A DNA stretch of 64,000 nt from Sphingomonas limnosediminicola (GCF_039537965.1 NZ_BAABBM010000001.1:1798001-1862000), one strand, 5' to 3'; positions 23,679 to 34,808 are shown, counted from the first letter of the stretch. Numbers and translations: made by a program. The notes: a model not told the origin generated them from the letters alone.

Positions 23679-24971
23679 ATGAACGACTTCGGACTGGTGG
23701 TGGCGGCGCCCAACGGGCGGTTCGACGGGATCGAACGGCCGTACGGCGTCGAGGATGTGCTGAAGCTTCGCGGCTCCGTGCCGATCGAGCATTCCCTCGC
23801 CCGCCGTGGCGCGCTGAAGCTGTGGGAACTGCTTCACCAGGACGAACCAGTGCGCGCACTCGGCGCCCTCTCCGGGAACCAGGCCATGCAGATGGTCCGC
23901 GCGGGGCTGAAGGCGATCTATCTGTCCGGCTGGCAGGTCGCGGCGGACTCCAACGTCTCGGGCTCCATGTACCCAGACCAATCACTTTACCCGGCCAACT
24001 CCGGGCCGGAACTGGCGAAGAAGATCAACAAGACGCTGCAGCGCGCCGACCAGATCGAGCATATGGAAGGCGGCGCGAAGCGCGACTGGTTCGCGCCGAT
24101 CGTCGCCGACGCGGAAGCCGGCTTCGGTGGCCCACTCAACTGCTTCGAGATCATGAAGGCCTATATCGAAGCGGGCGCGGCCGGCGTTCACTTCGAGGAC
24201 CAGCTCGCGAGCGAGAAGAAATGCGGTCACCTCGGCGGCAAGGTGCTGATCCCTACGCAGGCAGCGGTCCGCAACCTTGATGCCGCTCGCCTCGCCGCCG
24301 ATGTCTGCGGCGTTCCGACCATCATTGTCGCCCGGACCGACGCTGAGAGCGCCAAGCTCATCACCAGCGACGTCGACGAACGCGACCAGCCTTTCATTAA
24401 CGGCGAGCGGACACCTGAGGGCTTCTTCCGCCTGAAGGACGGCACCGGACTCGATCATTGCATCGCGCGCGGCCTGGCTTTTGCGCCGCACGCCGACCTC
24501 CTGTGGTTTGAAACCAGCCACCCGAATATTGAGGAGGCGCGCGCCTTCGCCGAGGGCATCCACGCCCAATATGCGGGCAAGCTGCTCGCCTATAATTGCT
24601 CACCCAGCTTCAATTGGAAGGCGAAGCTCGATGAACAAACCATCGCCAACTTCCAGCGGGAGCTTGGCGCCATGGGGTACAAATATCAGTTCGTGACACT
24701 GGCCGGCTTCCACAGCCTCAACCACGCGATGTTCGAGCTAGCAAGCGCCTACCGCGACCGCGGCATGGCGGCCTATTCCGAACTGCAGCAAGCCGAGTTC
24801 GATAGCGAGGCGGCTGGCTACACCGCGACCCGCCACCAGCGCGAAGTCGGCACCGGCTATTTCGACGCGATCGCCACCGCCGTTTCCGGTGGCCAGGCAT
24901 CCACCGTCGCGCTCGCAGAATCCACCGAGGCCGCCCAGTTCCAAGGGAACGAAGCGGTCGCGGCCGAGTAG
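23679..24971 (+). CDS. aceA: Isocitrate lyase
   Basis: A 430-residue cytoplasmic enzyme cleaving isocitrate to succinate and glyoxylate, the first step of the glyoxylate bypass. The catalytic loop KKCGHLGGK is near residues 179-187 with the nucleophilic cysteine; [30 protein letters not shown] and [11 protein letters not shown] are family signatures. I prefer ATG 23679 because AGGGGA sits six bases ahead, against a zero-to-one-base gap for the ATG at 23673. It is followed by DUF4170 and aceB in one run, with the ScfR-type regulator divergent upstream. Confidence 0.96.
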   Translation: MNDFGLVVAAPNGRFDGIERPYGVEDVLKLRGSVPIEHSLARRGALKLWELLHQDEPVRALGALSGNQAMQMVRAGLKAIYLSGWQVAADSNVSGSMYPDQSLYPANSGPELAKKINKTLQRADQIEHMEGGAKRDWFAPIVADAEAGFGGPLNCFEIMKAYIEAGAAGVHFEDQLASEKKCGHLGGKVLIPTQAAVRNLDAARLAADVCGVPTIIVARTDAESAKLITSDVDERDQPFINGERTPEGFFRLKDGTGLDHCIARGLAFAPHADLLWFETSHPNIEEARAFAEGIHAQYAGKLLAYNCSPSFNWKAKLDEQTIANFQRELGAMGYKYQFVTLAGFHSLNHAMFELASAYRDRGMAAYSELQQAEFDSEAAGYTATRHQREVGTGYFDAIATAVSGGQASTVALAESTEAAQFQGNEAVAAE

Positions 24972-24981
24972 GAGAGAAATC

Positions 24982-25175
24982 ATGGGACACCGTTACTGGG
25001 TTATCGGCGGCCATTATGCGGACTGCCGCTTCACGGATCTCGAGCCGGGCACCGAAATCGTGCACGGGCCGTATAGCGACGAGATCAAGGCGCGAATGCA
25101 ATGGCAGCGACTGACCTTCCGCGACCGCTGCGGCGCGACCGAACGCTACTCGATCTGCGTGGAGCCGGTGCTACA

Positions 25176-25179
<4 letters not shown>
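24982..25179 (+). CDS. DUF4170 family protein
   Basis: A 65-residue protein matching DUF4170, an uncharacterised alphaproteobacterial family. The opening HRYWVIGGHYADCRFTDLEPG and the phrase EIVHGPYSDEIKARMQWQRL are typical; the end reads ERYSICVEPV. It starts at ATG 24982 eleven bases after aceA, behind GGAGAG, and ends in a GTGA overlap with aceB, so it lies between the two glyoxylate enzymes in one operon. No catalytic motif is visible. Context only suggests a role near this pathway. Confidence 0.85.
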
Positions 25180-26744
<1,565 letters not shown>

Positions 26745-26751
26745 GCTACGC

Positions 26752-27561
26752 TTATTGAAGCGAGGTTAGCTGCATCCGGCTCTGGGGATCGAGATAGCTG
26801 ATCATGATCGGCACGGGGCGGGGCAGTAACACGTTGTCCTCGGGCACGGATGCTACCGGCGGATCCTTGCCGAGAAGCCAACGCGCGAGCCTCTGCGCAT
26901 CCTCCAAACGCACGCAGCCATGACTCAGGGCGCGCATGTCTGCCGAAAAGAGTTCTTTCTTCGGGGTGTCGTGCAGATAGATGCCGTCGCCGTTGGGCAA
27001 TTCGAATTTGAAATGCCCAAGGGAATTCGCGGGGCCTGGCCGCTGGCGAATGAAGACTCGCGTTTGGCCGGCCGCAACCGCTTTCCAGTCCACGCTGTCC
27101 GGCGAAATCACCTGGGCCCCTGGCCCCCATTCGGTGACGACTTCATACCCCTGCTGGATCAGGTAGGCTTTGCCGTCCTTGAGCACGCGTGGTGCAATTA
27201 GCGTCCTCGTGAGGTCGGCGCCGACGTGCCAGTACGGGTTCACCGTTGCATAGTTGATCACGCTCTTGAGGACCGGCGTCGGCGTTTCGGGCTTGCCCAC
27301 GATCACCTTCATCGAGTCCTGAACGCGGCCGTCCATCATCATGTACAGGCGGGCCGAGGCGGCATCGACGAGGACATAAGGCCCGCGCACCGGGATTTGC
27401 GCGCTGGGCAACGAGTCGACGTAAAGCTGCGGAACGATCGCACCCGCAACCGGTCCAAGTGCTGGCGAGAAACTGACAAATGCGAAGGCGCCGAGCGCGA
27501 TCGACGAAGTTATCGTGCCCGCGATCCAATACTTGCGTCGATCAGATGTGCCTGCGCTCAT
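26752..27561 (-). CDS. L,D-transpeptidase (YkuD) family protein
   Basis: A 269-residue envelope protein. The N-terminal hydrophobic segment (YWIAGTITSSIALGAFAFVSF) is a signal anchor. The YkuD domain covers the C-terminal half, with IYLHDTPKKELF and the catalytic SHGCVRLEDAQRLARWLL, where Cys is the nucleophile and His the base. Such enzymes make 3-3 crosslinks or attach lipoproteins to peptidoglycan. The region YVLVDAASARLYMMMDGRVQD before the domain is also usual. It stands alone, convergent with aceB with an eight-base gap. Confidence 0.9.
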   Translation of the reverse strand: MSAGTSDRRKYWIAGTITSSIALGAFAFVSFSPALGPVAGAIVPQLYVDSLPSAQIPVRGPYVLVDAASARLYMMMDGRVQDSMKVIVGKPETPTPVLKSVINYATVNPYWHVGADLTRTLIAPRVLKDGKAYLIQQGYEVVTEWGPGAQVISPDSVDWKAVAAGQTRVFIRQRPGPANSLGHFKFELPNGDGIYLHDTPKKELFSADMRALSHGCVRLEDAQRLARWLLGKDPPVASVPEDNVLLPRPVPIMISYLDPQSRMQLTSLQ

Positions 27562-27715
27562 CGCTTATTGCCCCGCCAGCGCCGTACGCCAAATCGGCTT
27601 CAGAGGCGAGTCATCTCGCCCGATTACCGCGCATCGTTCCGGCATCGGAAGAAGTGGAACCCCACTTGATGCGCGCATCCAACCAGATAAAGGCCGGCGT
27701 TAGGACACTTCGGGG

Positions 27716-28513
27716 GTGAAGAACGTGGCCACACTAGCTCAAGCGCCATCGTCGCCGGCGGTAGGCGACGAACGATTCTTCCTGCGCGGTGCCATCGTGA
27801 TGACGATCACGATCATCGCTGGCTTCTCGTTGCAATATGCGATGGGCCGGTCGACCTTTGGCGCGCCGCTTCGCGTTCACGCTCACGCCATCGTCTTCAT
27901 GGGTTGGGTGGCGATCTACCTGCTGCAGAACATCTTCGTCGCAACCGACCGGATGAACCTGCACCGCCGCCTCGGCTGGATCGCCGTCGGCTGGATGGTG
28001 CCGATGATCGTCATGGGCTGCATCGTCACAGTGGCCATGTTGCGGAACGGCACCGTGCCTTTCTTCTTCCGGCCGCTGCAGTTCCTGATTTTCGACCCGC
28101 TAACCCTGTTCGCCTTTGCCGGGCTGACCATTGCCGCGGTAATCAACCGCAAGCGTACCGAATGGCACCGTCGCCTGCACTTCTGCGGCATGTCTCTGCT
28201 GCTTGGCCCGGCGTTTGGACGCTTGCTGCCCATGCCGCTGCTGCAGCCCTGGGCATGGGAGGCGGCGTTCGCGGCGACCATGCTGTTCCCGATCGCCGGC
28301 GTCATCGCTGACCTCAGGCGGAGCGGTCGCGCCCATCCGGCCTGGTTTTATGGCATCGCCTCCATGATCGGCGCTTTCGTCCTAATCGAGGCGATCACCT
28401 ACAGCCCTGTCGGAACAGGCATCTATGATTTGGTCACCGCCGGGTCACCTGGCGCATCGATCGATCCGCTCGCCTTCGGGACACCCCGGTCAGGTCCCGT
28501 CACCGGTCGCTGA
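27716..28513 (+). CDS. Multi-pass membrane protein of unknown function
   Basis: A 265-residue inner-membrane protein with about seven hydrophobic helices: TITIIAGFSLQYAM, HAHAIVFMGWVAIYLLQNIFVA, IAVGWMVPMIVMGCIVTVAML, FLIFDPLTLFAFAGLTIAAVI, the GMSLLLGPAFGRLL region, AAFAATMLFPIAGVIADL and MIGAFVLIEAITYSPV. Histidines in HAHAIVFMG and in HRRLHFCG could hold haem or metal, but that is only suggestive. Start is GTG 27716. No family name can be given with confidence. A terminator hairpin follows within about 10 bases. Confidence 0.65.
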   Translation: MKNVATLAQAPSSPAVGDERFFLRGAIVMTITIIAGFSLQYAMGRSTFGAPLRVHAHAIVFMGWVAIYLLQNIFVATDRMNLHRRLGWIAVGWMVPMIVMGCIVTVAMLRNGTVPFFFRPLQFLIFDPLTLFAFAGLTIAAVINRKRTEWHRRLHFCGMSLLLGPAFGRLLPMPLLQPWAWEAAFAATMLFPIAGVIADLRRSGRAHPAWFYGIASMIGAFVLIEAITYSPVGTGIYDLVTAGSPGASIDPLAFGTPRSGPVTGR

Positions 28514-28554
28514 TAAAAAGGAAAGGGCGCCGCGGATTGCTCCGGGCGCCCTTT
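28508..28554 (-). terminator. Rho-independent terminator after rplT (works for both strands)
   Basis: AAAGGGCGCC (28522-28531) pairs with GGCGCCCTTT (28545-28554) over a 13-base loop. On the minus strand the stem is followed by CCTTTTTATC, a good T-tract, so it ends the rpmI-rplT transcript. It also lies after the membrane protein gene, giving a shared terminator, though the plus-strand T-tract is weaker. Confidence 0.85.
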
Positions 28555-28576
28555 GCCTTGTCTCCGTGATGAAAGC

Positions 28577-28945
28577 TTAGGCCGCCTTCTTCTCCAGCGC
28601 GCTCTTCGCTTGCGCGATGATGGCGCTGAACGCCTCCGCTTCGTGCATCGCAATGTCCGCGAGAACCTTGCGGTCGAGCGTGACGCCGGCAAGGTTCAGC
28701 GCGTGAATGAACTGGCCGTAGGTCAGTCCTTCGGCGCGAACCGCGGCGTTGATGCGCTGGATCCACAGGGCGCGGAAGCTCCGCTTCTTCACCTTGCGAT
28801 CGCGATAGGCGTACTGCCCGGCCTTCTCGACGGCCTGACGGGCGACGCGGATCGTGTTCTTGCGACGGCCGTAATAGCCCTTCGCCTGTTCCAGGAGCCG
28901 TTTGTGCTTGGCGCGGGTGGTTACACCCCGTTTGACGCGTGCCAT
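28577..28945 (-). CDS. rplT: 50S ribosomal protein L20
   Basis: A 122-residue primary 23S rRNA-binding protein of the large subunit, with an extended basic N-terminal tail ([40 protein letters not shown]) and a globular C-terminal domain ([26 protein letters not shown] sequence, here [17 protein letters not shown]). Length matches the family. It is the second gene of rpmI-rplT. In other bacteria L20 represses its own operon by binding the leader; the gap upstream of rpmI is short here and no L20-binding fold is evident by eye. infC is not adjacent. Confidence 0.97.
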   Translation of the reverse strand: MARVKRGVTTRAKHKRLLEQAKGYYGRRKNTIRVARQAVEKAGQYAYRDRKVKKRSFRALWIQRINAAVRAEGLTYGQFIHALNLAGVTLDRKVLADIAMHEAEAFSAIIAQAKSALEKKAA

Positions 28946-28959
28946 GTCTTATCCGCTCC

Positions 28960-29163
28960 TTACTTGAGGCCGTACGGGGCCCAGGCCTTCACGCGCGCCG
29001 TGTCGGCGTCTGCGAGAATTTCCGTGCCGCGGTTCTGGCGGATATACTTGGCGTTGTGGCTGATCAGCCGGTGGCGCTTGCCAGCGACGCCGTGCTTGAT
29101 CTTGCCGGTGGCGGTGAGCTTGAAGCGCTTTTTGACGCCGCTCTTCGTCTTCAGCTTGGGCAT
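28960..29163 (-). CDS. rpmI: 50S ribosomal protein L35
   Basis: A 67-residue basic protein of the large subunit starting MPKLKTKSGVKKRFKLTATG and ending RVKAWAPYGLK. The stretch HRLISHNAKYIRQNRG is typical of alphaproteobacterial L35. ATG at complement 29161-29163 gives the exact family start; the frame runs open to 29247 without homology. rplT follows after a 14-base gap. Normally infC precedes this pair; it is absent here, so the promoter must lie in 29164-29295. Confidence 0.97.
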   Translation of the reverse strand: MPKLKTKSGVKKRFKLTATGKIKHGVAGKRHRLISHNAKYIRQNRGTEILADADTARVKAWAPYGLK

Positions 29164-29295
29164 TTTCGTCTCCTTTGTGCGTCCCGAAGGACGCGACGTT
29201 ATCCGATCGCCACGGCATGCCTTTTGGCCGGGCCATTGGTTTTCCAATGATCTGGAAAGCGGGCGCCTATAGAGAGCGATGCTCGCTAAGGCAAC

Positions 29296-29952
29296 CTACC
29301 AGGCGTGCCGCGAACCGTCTCTTTTGAAGAATCCGCCGCTATCGTCTGGGCCGAGCCGTTCGATCAGCGCGCGCATTTCAGAGACGCTTTGCTCTGGCGG
29401 CGTCGGCGCATTGGCGCCTCCCATCCGCGTCTTCACCCAGCCGGGATCGAGGACAGCGGTGACAACGCCAGGGCGCTGGGCTTCTACGGAGAGCGCATGC
29501 CACGCCATGTTAAGCGCCGCCTTTGAGCTTCGATAAGGCGCGTAGCCGCCGGAGCTTTCACCGATGCTGCCCATGCCGCTGGTCAGCGCCATCAGCTTCC
29601 CTTTCGCGTCCGCAACTTGCCGAAGCACCGATTTCGCTAGCAGGTATGGAGCGACCGTGTTGGTCACCAGCATCGCTGCCCAAGCTCTTCCGTCTTCGGC
29701 AGTCTGAGCCTGCTCCGGCTTCCAGGTCCCCGCGTTGGCAATCAGCAGGTCGAGGCGGTCGATGCGCGAGCCGAGCGCGACGACCGCGTCGAGGTTCTGC
29801 ATATCGAGCTGCTCGATCCGGGCGGCGACCTGGTCGAGCTCCGGGCTGGCTTGCCGGGCGGTGGCAATGACTTCCCAGCCGTCGGCGGCATATTGGCGCG
29901 CGAACTCGAGACCGATGCCACGGTTCGCGCCGGTGATGAGGACTGTGGGCAT
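29296..29952 (-). CDS. Short-chain dehydrogenase/reductase family oxidoreductase
   Basis: A 218-residue cytoplasmic NAD(P)-dependent enzyme of the SDR family. The dinucleotide motif is TGANRGIG near residues 7-14, then DLLIANAGTW for the NAG motif, and the catalytic YRSSKAALN for YxxxK with an upstream serine in LTSGMGSIGESSGG. The substrate is unknown. ATG at complement 29950-29952 gives MPTVLITGANRG; a GTG two codons upstream is possible. It lies between rpmI and prs on the same strand. Confidence 0.88.
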   Translation of the reverse strand: MPTVLITGANRGIGLEFARQYAADGWEVIATARQASPELDQVAARIEQLDMQNLDAVVALGSRIDRLDLLIANAGTWKPEQAQTAEDGRAWAAMLVTNTVAPYLLAKSVLRQVADAKGKLMALTSGMGSIGESSGGYAPYRSSKAALNMAWHALSVEAQRPGVVTAVLDPGWVKTRMGGANAPTPPEQSVSEMRALIERLGPDDSGGFFKRDGSRHAW

Positions 29953-29984
29953 GGGCACTCAACGCGTGCCTGCTGAGAAGTTCC

Positions 29985-30920
29985 TCAGTCGAACAGGCTG
30001 GAGACCGAGCTTTCGTCCGCAATCCGCCGCACGGCCTCGCCGAGCAAGGGCGCGACGCTCAGGCGGCGGATCTTGCTGCCCTTGGGATCGGCTTCGCCGG
30101 TCCAGATCGTGTCGGTGACCACCAACTCGCTGAGCTCGGACTTGGCCACGCGGGCCGCGGCGCCGCCGGAAAGCACGCCGTGCGTGCAATAAGCGAATAC
30201 CTCCGTCGCGCCCTGTTGCTTCAGCGCGGCCGCGGCGTTGCAAAGCGTGCCCGCCGAATCGACGATGTCGTCGATCAGCACGCAGGTGCGGCCTTCGACG
30301 TCACCGATGATATTCATGACTTCGGATTCGCCCGCCCGCTCGCGGCGCTTGTCCACGATGGCCAGCGGCGCGTTGTCGAGCCGCTTAGCGAGCCCGCGCG
30401 CGCGCACAACGCCGCCGACGTCCGGCGACACGACGAGTAGATTGCGGTTGGCCATCCGCGCCTGGATGTCGGTCGCGATGACGGGTGAAGCGAAAAGGTT
30501 ATCGGTTGGGATGTCGAAGAAGCCCTGGATCTGACCCGCGTGCAGGTCGATCGAAAGGACGCGGTTCGCCCCCGCAGTCGTGATCAAATTCGCGACCAGC
30601 TTGGCCGATATCGGTGTCCGCGGCCCGGGCTTCCGGTCCTGCCGGGCATAGCCGAAATAAGGCACGACCGCCGTGATCCGCTTCGCAGACGCGCGCCGGA
30701 GCGCGTCGATGCAGATCAGCAGCTCCATCAGATTGTCGTTGGCCGGGTAGCTCGTGGACTGGATCACAAATACGTCTTCGCCGCGGACGTTCTCGTTGAT
30801 CTCGACGAACACTTCCTCATCGGCGAACCGTCGCACGCTGGCGTCGGTCAGCGGCACCTCAAGATAGTCTGAAATGGACCGGGCCAGCGGTAGGTTGCTG
30901 TTCCCTGCAAGCAATTTCAT
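29985..30920 (-). CDS. prs: Ribose-phosphate pyrophosphokinase (PRPP synthetase)
   Basis: A 311-residue cytoplasmic enzyme making PRPP from ribose 5-phosphate and ATP for nucleotides, histidine, tryptophan and NAD. Signatures: [19 protein letters not shown] at the start, [20 protein letters not shown], the ATP-binding [13 protein letters not shown] (class I), [14 protein letters not shown], and the PRPP-loop [14 protein letters not shown]. Start at the ATG complement of 30918-30920 gives the family N-terminus; the frame upstream adds 18 residues without match. nadE diverges upstream, and NAD synthesis uses PRPP. Confidence 0.97.
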   Translation of the reverse strand: MKLLAGNSNLPLARSISDYLEVPLTDASVRRFADEEVFVEINENVRGEDVFVIQSTSYPANDNLMELLICIDALRRASAKRITAVVPYFGYARQDRKPGPRTPISAKLVANLITTAGANRVLSIDLHAGQIQGFFDIPTDNLFASPVIATDIQARMANRNLLVVSPDVGGVVRARGLAKRLDNAPLAIVDKRRERAGESEVMNIIGDVEGRTCVLIDDIVDSAGTLCNAAAALKQQGATEVFAYCTHGVLSGGAAARVAKSELSELVVTDTIWTGEADPKGSKIRRLSVAPLLGEAVRRIADESSVSSLFD

Positions 30921-31011
30921 GCGCGTGTTCCCCGAGGCGAGACTCGGCTTTAGCGAGCCCATTCGTTCTCGCAAAGGTTGCCCCGGCCCGCACCGTCGCT
31001 AAATCGCCTGC

Positions 31012-32673
31012 ATGACCGATCGTTTGCGTATCGCCTTTGCCCAGATGAACCAACGTGTGGGGGATCTGGAGGGCAACGCGGCGGCGATGCTCGAGATGCG
31101 TCGAAGGGCGAAAGGGGCGGACCTGCTGCTTTGCCCGGAGCTGCAGGTGATCGGCTATCCGCCAGAGGATCTAGTGCTGAAGCCGGAATTCGTCCGGCGG
31201 ACGCATGATTGCACCGACCAGCTAGTGGCGGCGACCGTCGAACCAGGACCCGCGATGTTGATTGGCACGATCGTCAACGAGGGCGGCTCTATATACAACG
31301 CGGTGGTGCTGGCCGACGGCGGTAAGGTGCTCGGCCGGACGCTCAAGCGTGAGCTGCCGAATTACGGCACCTTCGACGAGAAGCGCATTTTTTCGGCGGG
31401 TCCTCTCCCGGAACCCTTCGACTTCAAGGGCGTGAAGATAGGCGTGCCGATCTGCGAGGACATCTGGCAAGAGGTGGTCTGCGCGCACCTCGCGGAGGCT
31501 GGTGCCGAGATACTGCTGGTCCCGAACGGCAGCCCGTACGAGCTCGACAAGGACGACAAGCGCTATCAGCTGGTTCGCAGCCGCGCGCTGCAAACCGGCC
31601 TGCCGATCGCCTACATCAATCGAGTCGGCGGTCAGGACGAACTGGCGTTCGATGGGTCGTCCTTCATCGTCCATCCCGATGGCGAGCGTGTCGTGCAGAT
31701 GCCCGACTGGGATGAAGCCCTGCTGATCACTGACTGGGTGCGCACCACCGACGGCTGGCGCTGTGAGACCCGCAGCGAGCATCAGCTCGATGCCTTTCCC
31801 GCCGATGTCTACCAAGCGATGGTCGTCGCCCTGCGCGACTATGTGGGGCGCAATGGCTTCCCCGGTGTGATCCTCGGTCTCTCCGGCGGCATCGACAGCG
31901 CGCTGTCGGCGGCAGTCGCGGTCGACGCGCTCGGAACCGACAAGGTGTGGGGCGTAATGCTTCCCTCAAAGTACACTAGCGACGAAAGTCTGGAGGACGC
32001 GCAGGAGTGCGCGCGCCTGCTAGGATGCCGTCATGACGTCATTCCCATCGTGCCCGGCGTCGATGCGCTCAACCAGATGCTTCCGGATCTCAAGGGCTTG
32101 GCAGCGGAGAACGTTCAGGCGCGGCTACGCATGGTGACGCTGATGGCGCTTTCGAACGCGCAGGGGCAGATGCTGCTGACCACCGGCAACAAGAGCGAGA
32201 TGTCAGTCGGCTACGCCACCCTCTATGGCGACATGGCAGGCGGCTATTCGGTGCTGAAGGACGCCTACAAGACGACCGTTTTCGCCCTCTCGCGCTGGCG
32301 GAACGAGCACAAGCCGGAAGGTGCCCTTGGCCCCGACGGTCCGGTCATGCCGGAGCGAGTCATCACGAAACCGCCGACGGCCGAGCTCCGCCCCGGCCAG
32401 AAAGACGAAGACAGCCTGCCGCCTTACTCGGTGCTCGATCGCATCCTCGACGGCCTTGTCGATAGGGAGCTCTCGGTGAAGGAGGTCGCCGACGCGACCG
32501 GTGAGGACGCCGCTCTCGTCGCCAGTATCGAAACGATGATGTTGAGGGCCGAGTATAAGCGCCGCCAGGCGCCGCCAGGCGTAAAGATCGGAAACCGCAA
32601 TTTCGGCCGAGACCGCCGCTACCCGATCAGCAACTTCTTCCACACCGGGCCGAGCGCGAAGGCGTCGCAATGA
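31012..32673 (+). CDS. nadE: Glutamine-dependent NAD+ synthetase
   Basis: A 553-residue two-domain cytoplasmic enzyme that amidates nicotinic acid adenine dinucleotide to NAD+. The N-terminal nitrilase-type glutaminase has the E-K-C triad: PELQVIGYPPED, LKRELPNYGTFDEKR and VPICEDIW (Cys near residue 148). The C-terminal synthetase domain has the P-loop SGGIDSALSAA near residue 290, then TTGNKSEMSVGYATLYGDM. The C-terminal RRYPISNFFHTG is typical. GltX follows with a four-base overlap. The start ATG 31012 has no rival. Confidence 0.96.
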   Translation: MTDRLRIAFAQMNQRVGDLEGNAAAMLEMRRRAKGADLLLCPELQVIGYPPEDLVLKPEFVRRTHDCTDQLVAATVEPGPAMLIGTIVNEGGSIYNAVVLADGGKVLGRTLKRELPNYGTFDEKRIFSAGPLPEPFDFKGVKIGVPICEDIWQEVVCAHLAEAGAEILLVPNGSPYELDKDDKRYQLVRSRALQTGLPIAYINRVGGQDELAFDGSSFIVHPDGERVVQMPDWDEALLITDWVRTTDGWRCETRSEHQLDAFPADVYQAMVVALRDYVGRNGFPGVILGLSGGIDSALSAAVAVDALGTDKVWGVMLPSKYTSDESLEDAQECARLLGCRHDVIPIVPGVDALNQMLPDLKGLAAENVQARLRMVTLMALSNAQGQMLLTTGNKSEMSVGYATLYGDMAGGYSVLKDAYKTTVFALSRWRNEHKPEGALGPDGPVMPERVITKPPTAELRPGQKDEDSLPPYSVLDRILDGLVDRELSVKEVADATGEDAALVASIETMMLRAEYKRRQAPPGVKIGNRNFGRDRRYPISNFFHTGPSAKASQ

Positions 32674-33989
32674 CTGTCGTCACCCGCTTCGCCCCGTCGC
32701 CGACCGGTCGGCTTCACGTCGGGAACATCCGAACAGCGCTTCACAATTTCCTGTTCGCGCGAAAGCATGGCGGCTGCTTCATTCTGCGCATCGACGACAC
32801 CGACCGGGAGCGGTCGACCGCCGAATTCGACCAGGCGGTCCGGGACGACCTTCAGTGGATGGGCCTCGATCCTGACCAGCTCGTCCGTCAGTCGGAGCGG
32901 TTCGATCTCTACGAGCGCGAGTTCGAGCGGCTGAAGTCTGCGGGCCGCGTCTACGCCTGCTACGAGACGACGGAAGAGCTCGACCTTCGGCGCAAGGTGC
33001 TGCTCGGGCGTGGCCTCCCGCCGGTCTACGAACGCAAGCCGGCCGACGCGCCGGTGCCTGAAGGGCGGGCGCCGCACTGGCGCTTCCGGCTCGATCATGA
33101 GGTGCCGATCGTCTGGCACGACCTCATTCGGGGTGAGCAACGGTTCGATCCCAAGTTGCTCAGCGATCCGGTCGTCCGGCGCGAAGACGGCAGCTGGCTC
33201 TATTTGTTGCCGAGCGTCATCGACGACGTCGACCTCGGCATCACGCACGTCGTGCGCGGCGAGGACCATGTCTCGAACAGCGCTGCGCAGATCCAGATGT
33301 TCGAAGCACTCGGCGCGAGCCCGCCAGAGTTCGCGCACGAGGCCTTGCTTGTTGCGGCCGAGGGCAAATTGTCGAAGCGGCTTGGGTCATATGGTGCCGA
33401 ACATCTTCGGGCCGAGGGCGTAGAGCCGATGGCGATGCTCTCCGTGCTCGCCCGCATTGGCACGTCGCAGCCGGTTGAGCCGGTCGCCAGTCTCGACGCG
33501 CTTGCCGACAGCTTCGACTTCGCAACCTTCGGCCGCGCGCCTGCGCACTTCGACCCGCATGAGGTCGAACTCGTCAATGCGCGACTTCTGCACCAGCTCG
33601 ACTATTCCGATGTCGCCGATCGGCTCCCCGAAGATGCCACGGAGGGGGACTGGCTGCTCCTGCGCCCGAATCTGCAAAAGTTGTCGGACTTCGACGAGTG
33701 GTTTGCCGTGCTTCACGGGGAAGTCGATCCGGCGGTGCTCAGCCACGAGGAGCGTCTCTTCATCCGCGACGCAGCGGCCGCGGCCGAAAAGCTGGACTGG
33801 GACGCCAACACTTGGCGGACCCTGACCGGCGAGCTGAAACAGTCGAGCGGGCGCAAAGGTCGCGACCTGTTTCACCCCTTGCGCCTTGCGCTCACCGGAC
33901 GCGACAGCGGGCCGGAGATGGCCGGCTTGCTCGAAACGATGGGCAAGGACCGCGCGCTCCGTCGCCTCGAAGCCGCTGCCAAACGCTGA
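32670..33989 (+). CDS. gltX: Glutamyl-tRNA synthetase
   Basis: A 439-residue class I synthetase that charges tRNA-Glu. The HIGH-like motif is FAPSPTGRLHVGNIRTAL at residues 6-23 and the KMSKS-like motif KLSKRLG is near residues 232-238; DDTDRERS and HEALLVAAEGKLSKR are also family segments. It is shorter than the usual 470 or so, which fits the second, compact copy common in alphaproteobacteria that may mischarge tRNA-Gln for the transamidation route. Its ATGA overlap with nadE indicates a shared transcript. Confidence 0.93.
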   Translation: MTVVTRFAPSPTGRLHVGNIRTALHNFLFARKHGGCFILRIDDTDRERSTAEFDQAVRDDLQWMGLDPDQLVRQSERFDLYEREFERLKSAGRVYACYETTEELDLRRKVLLGRGLPPVYERKPADAPVPEGRAPHWRFRLDHEVPIVWHDLIRGEQRFDPKLLSDPVVRREDGSWLYLLPSVIDDVDLGITHVVRGEDHVSNSAAQIQMFEALGASPPEFAHEALLVAAEGKLSKRLGSYGAEHLRAEGVEPMAMLSVLARIGTSQPVEPVASLDALADSFDFATFGRAPAHFDPHEVELVNARLLHQLDYSDVADRLPEDATEGDWLLLRPNLQKLSDFDEWFAVLHGEVDPAVLSHEERLFIRDAAAAAEKLDWDANTWRTLTGELKQSSGRKGRDLFHPLRLALTGRDSGPEMAGLLETMGKDRALRRLEAAAKR

Positions 33990-34038
33990 TTCTGCCCCCA
34001 CGCGCCGCATCAACAAGCCTCTTGCGGAACAAATGTAA

Positions 34039-34060
34039 TGATGTAACATTCCTTACATCA
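34039..34060. promoter_or_regulatory. Palindrome TGATGTAA-N6-TTACATCA before tonB
   Basis: Perfect 8-base arms at 34039-34046 and 34053-34060 with a CATTCC spacer, centred about 33 bases before the tonB ATG and just ahead of its AGGAGG ribosome-binding site. There is no T-tract. The layout suits an operator of a dimeric regulator overlapping the promoter. Confidence 0.55.
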
Positions 34061-34082
34061 GAGTCGCGTGAAGGAGGGTTGT

Positions 34083-34757
34083 ATGCTCGCTTACGCCGCC
34101 GGCAGCAGGCGCATCGCCGCCCGCAGCTCCAACCCCAATCTCATGTTGATTGTGATCGGTGCGCACGTTGCCGCCGTCGCCATCCTGATGAGCGCCAAGA
34201 TGGACCTGCCGATCCGACCCACCTTTCACGGAACCGATCTCATTTTCGTGCCGATAGAGAACGATCCTCCTCCAATCGATATCAAGCCGCAGGTGCCGCA
34301 ACCGCCGCGGACAACGCTGTCCGTAATTTACAGGCCTCCGACCCAAGTCGATCTGGTCACGACGATAGGCCGGCAGGCCGAGACAGGGTCGGACCCCATC
34401 GACCTCGGGACGCTTGGTGGCACGGGAACCACCGTGATCCCGCACATCGATCCTATCATCCCGCCGAACTCGGTTCGCTCTGCCGCGCGCCTCTTGACGT
34501 CAGGTGCAGAGCTGAAGCCGCCCTATCCGCCAATGAAGCTTCTCAACGAGGAGGAAGGCGCGGTCACGGTCAAGCTGACGATCGACGACAACGGCCACGT
34601 CGTCGCCGTCGATCCAGTCGGGCGTGCCGATCCCGCTTTCCTTGCCTCGGCGCGCAAGCATGTGATGGCGCACTGGCGGTTCAAGCCGGCGAGCGAAGAC
34701 GGACACGCGATTGCCTCGACCACCGTCGTGACGCTCCGCTTCGAGCTCAACGGCTAG
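34083..34757 (+). CDS. tonB: TonB family energy transducer
   Basis: A 224-residue inner-membrane protein. One N-terminal helix (LMLIVIGAHVAAVAILMSA), a proline-rich periplasmic stretch with PPPIDIKPQVPQPPRTTL and RPPTQVDLVT, then a C-terminal TonB domain: AELKPPYPPMKLLNEEEGAVTVKLTIDDNGHV (in parts), VGRADPAFLASARKHVMAHWRF. It transmits proton-motive force to TonB-dependent receptors for iron-siderophores or nutrients. ExbB and ExbD are not here. ATG 34083 follows AGGAGG and is chosen over the GTG at 34068. A terminator follows within ten bases, so it is a single-gene unit. Confidence 0.88.
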   Translation: MLAYAAGSRRIAARSSNPNLMLIVIGAHVAAVAILMSAKMDLPIRPTFHGTDLIFVPIENDPPPIDIKPQVPQPPRTTLSVIYRPPTQVDLVTTIGRQAETGSDPIDLGTLGGTGTTVIPHIDPIIPPNSVRSAARLLTSGAELKPPYPPMKLLNEEEGAVTVKLTIDDNGHVVAVDPVGRADPAFLASARKHVMAHWRFKPASEDGHAIASTTVVTLRFELNG

Positions 34758-34766
34758 TTTTAGTCC

Positions 34767-34800
34767 AGGGCTGGCGCCGGCCCCCCGCCAGCCCTATTTT
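34767..34800 (+). terminator. Rho-independent terminator after tonB
   Basis: AGGGCTGGC (34767-34775) and GCCAGCCCT (34787-34795) form a nine-base stem with an eleven-base loop, followed by ATTTT. It closes the tonB transcript ahead of the small membrane protein gene. Confidence 0.88.
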
Positions 34801-34808
34801 CGTGAACG

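Noticed and set aside
34026..34050. GGAAC-N16-CATT before tonB as an EcfG promoter
   Set aside because: The -10 lacks the conserved GTT, and the region is better explained by the palindrome.
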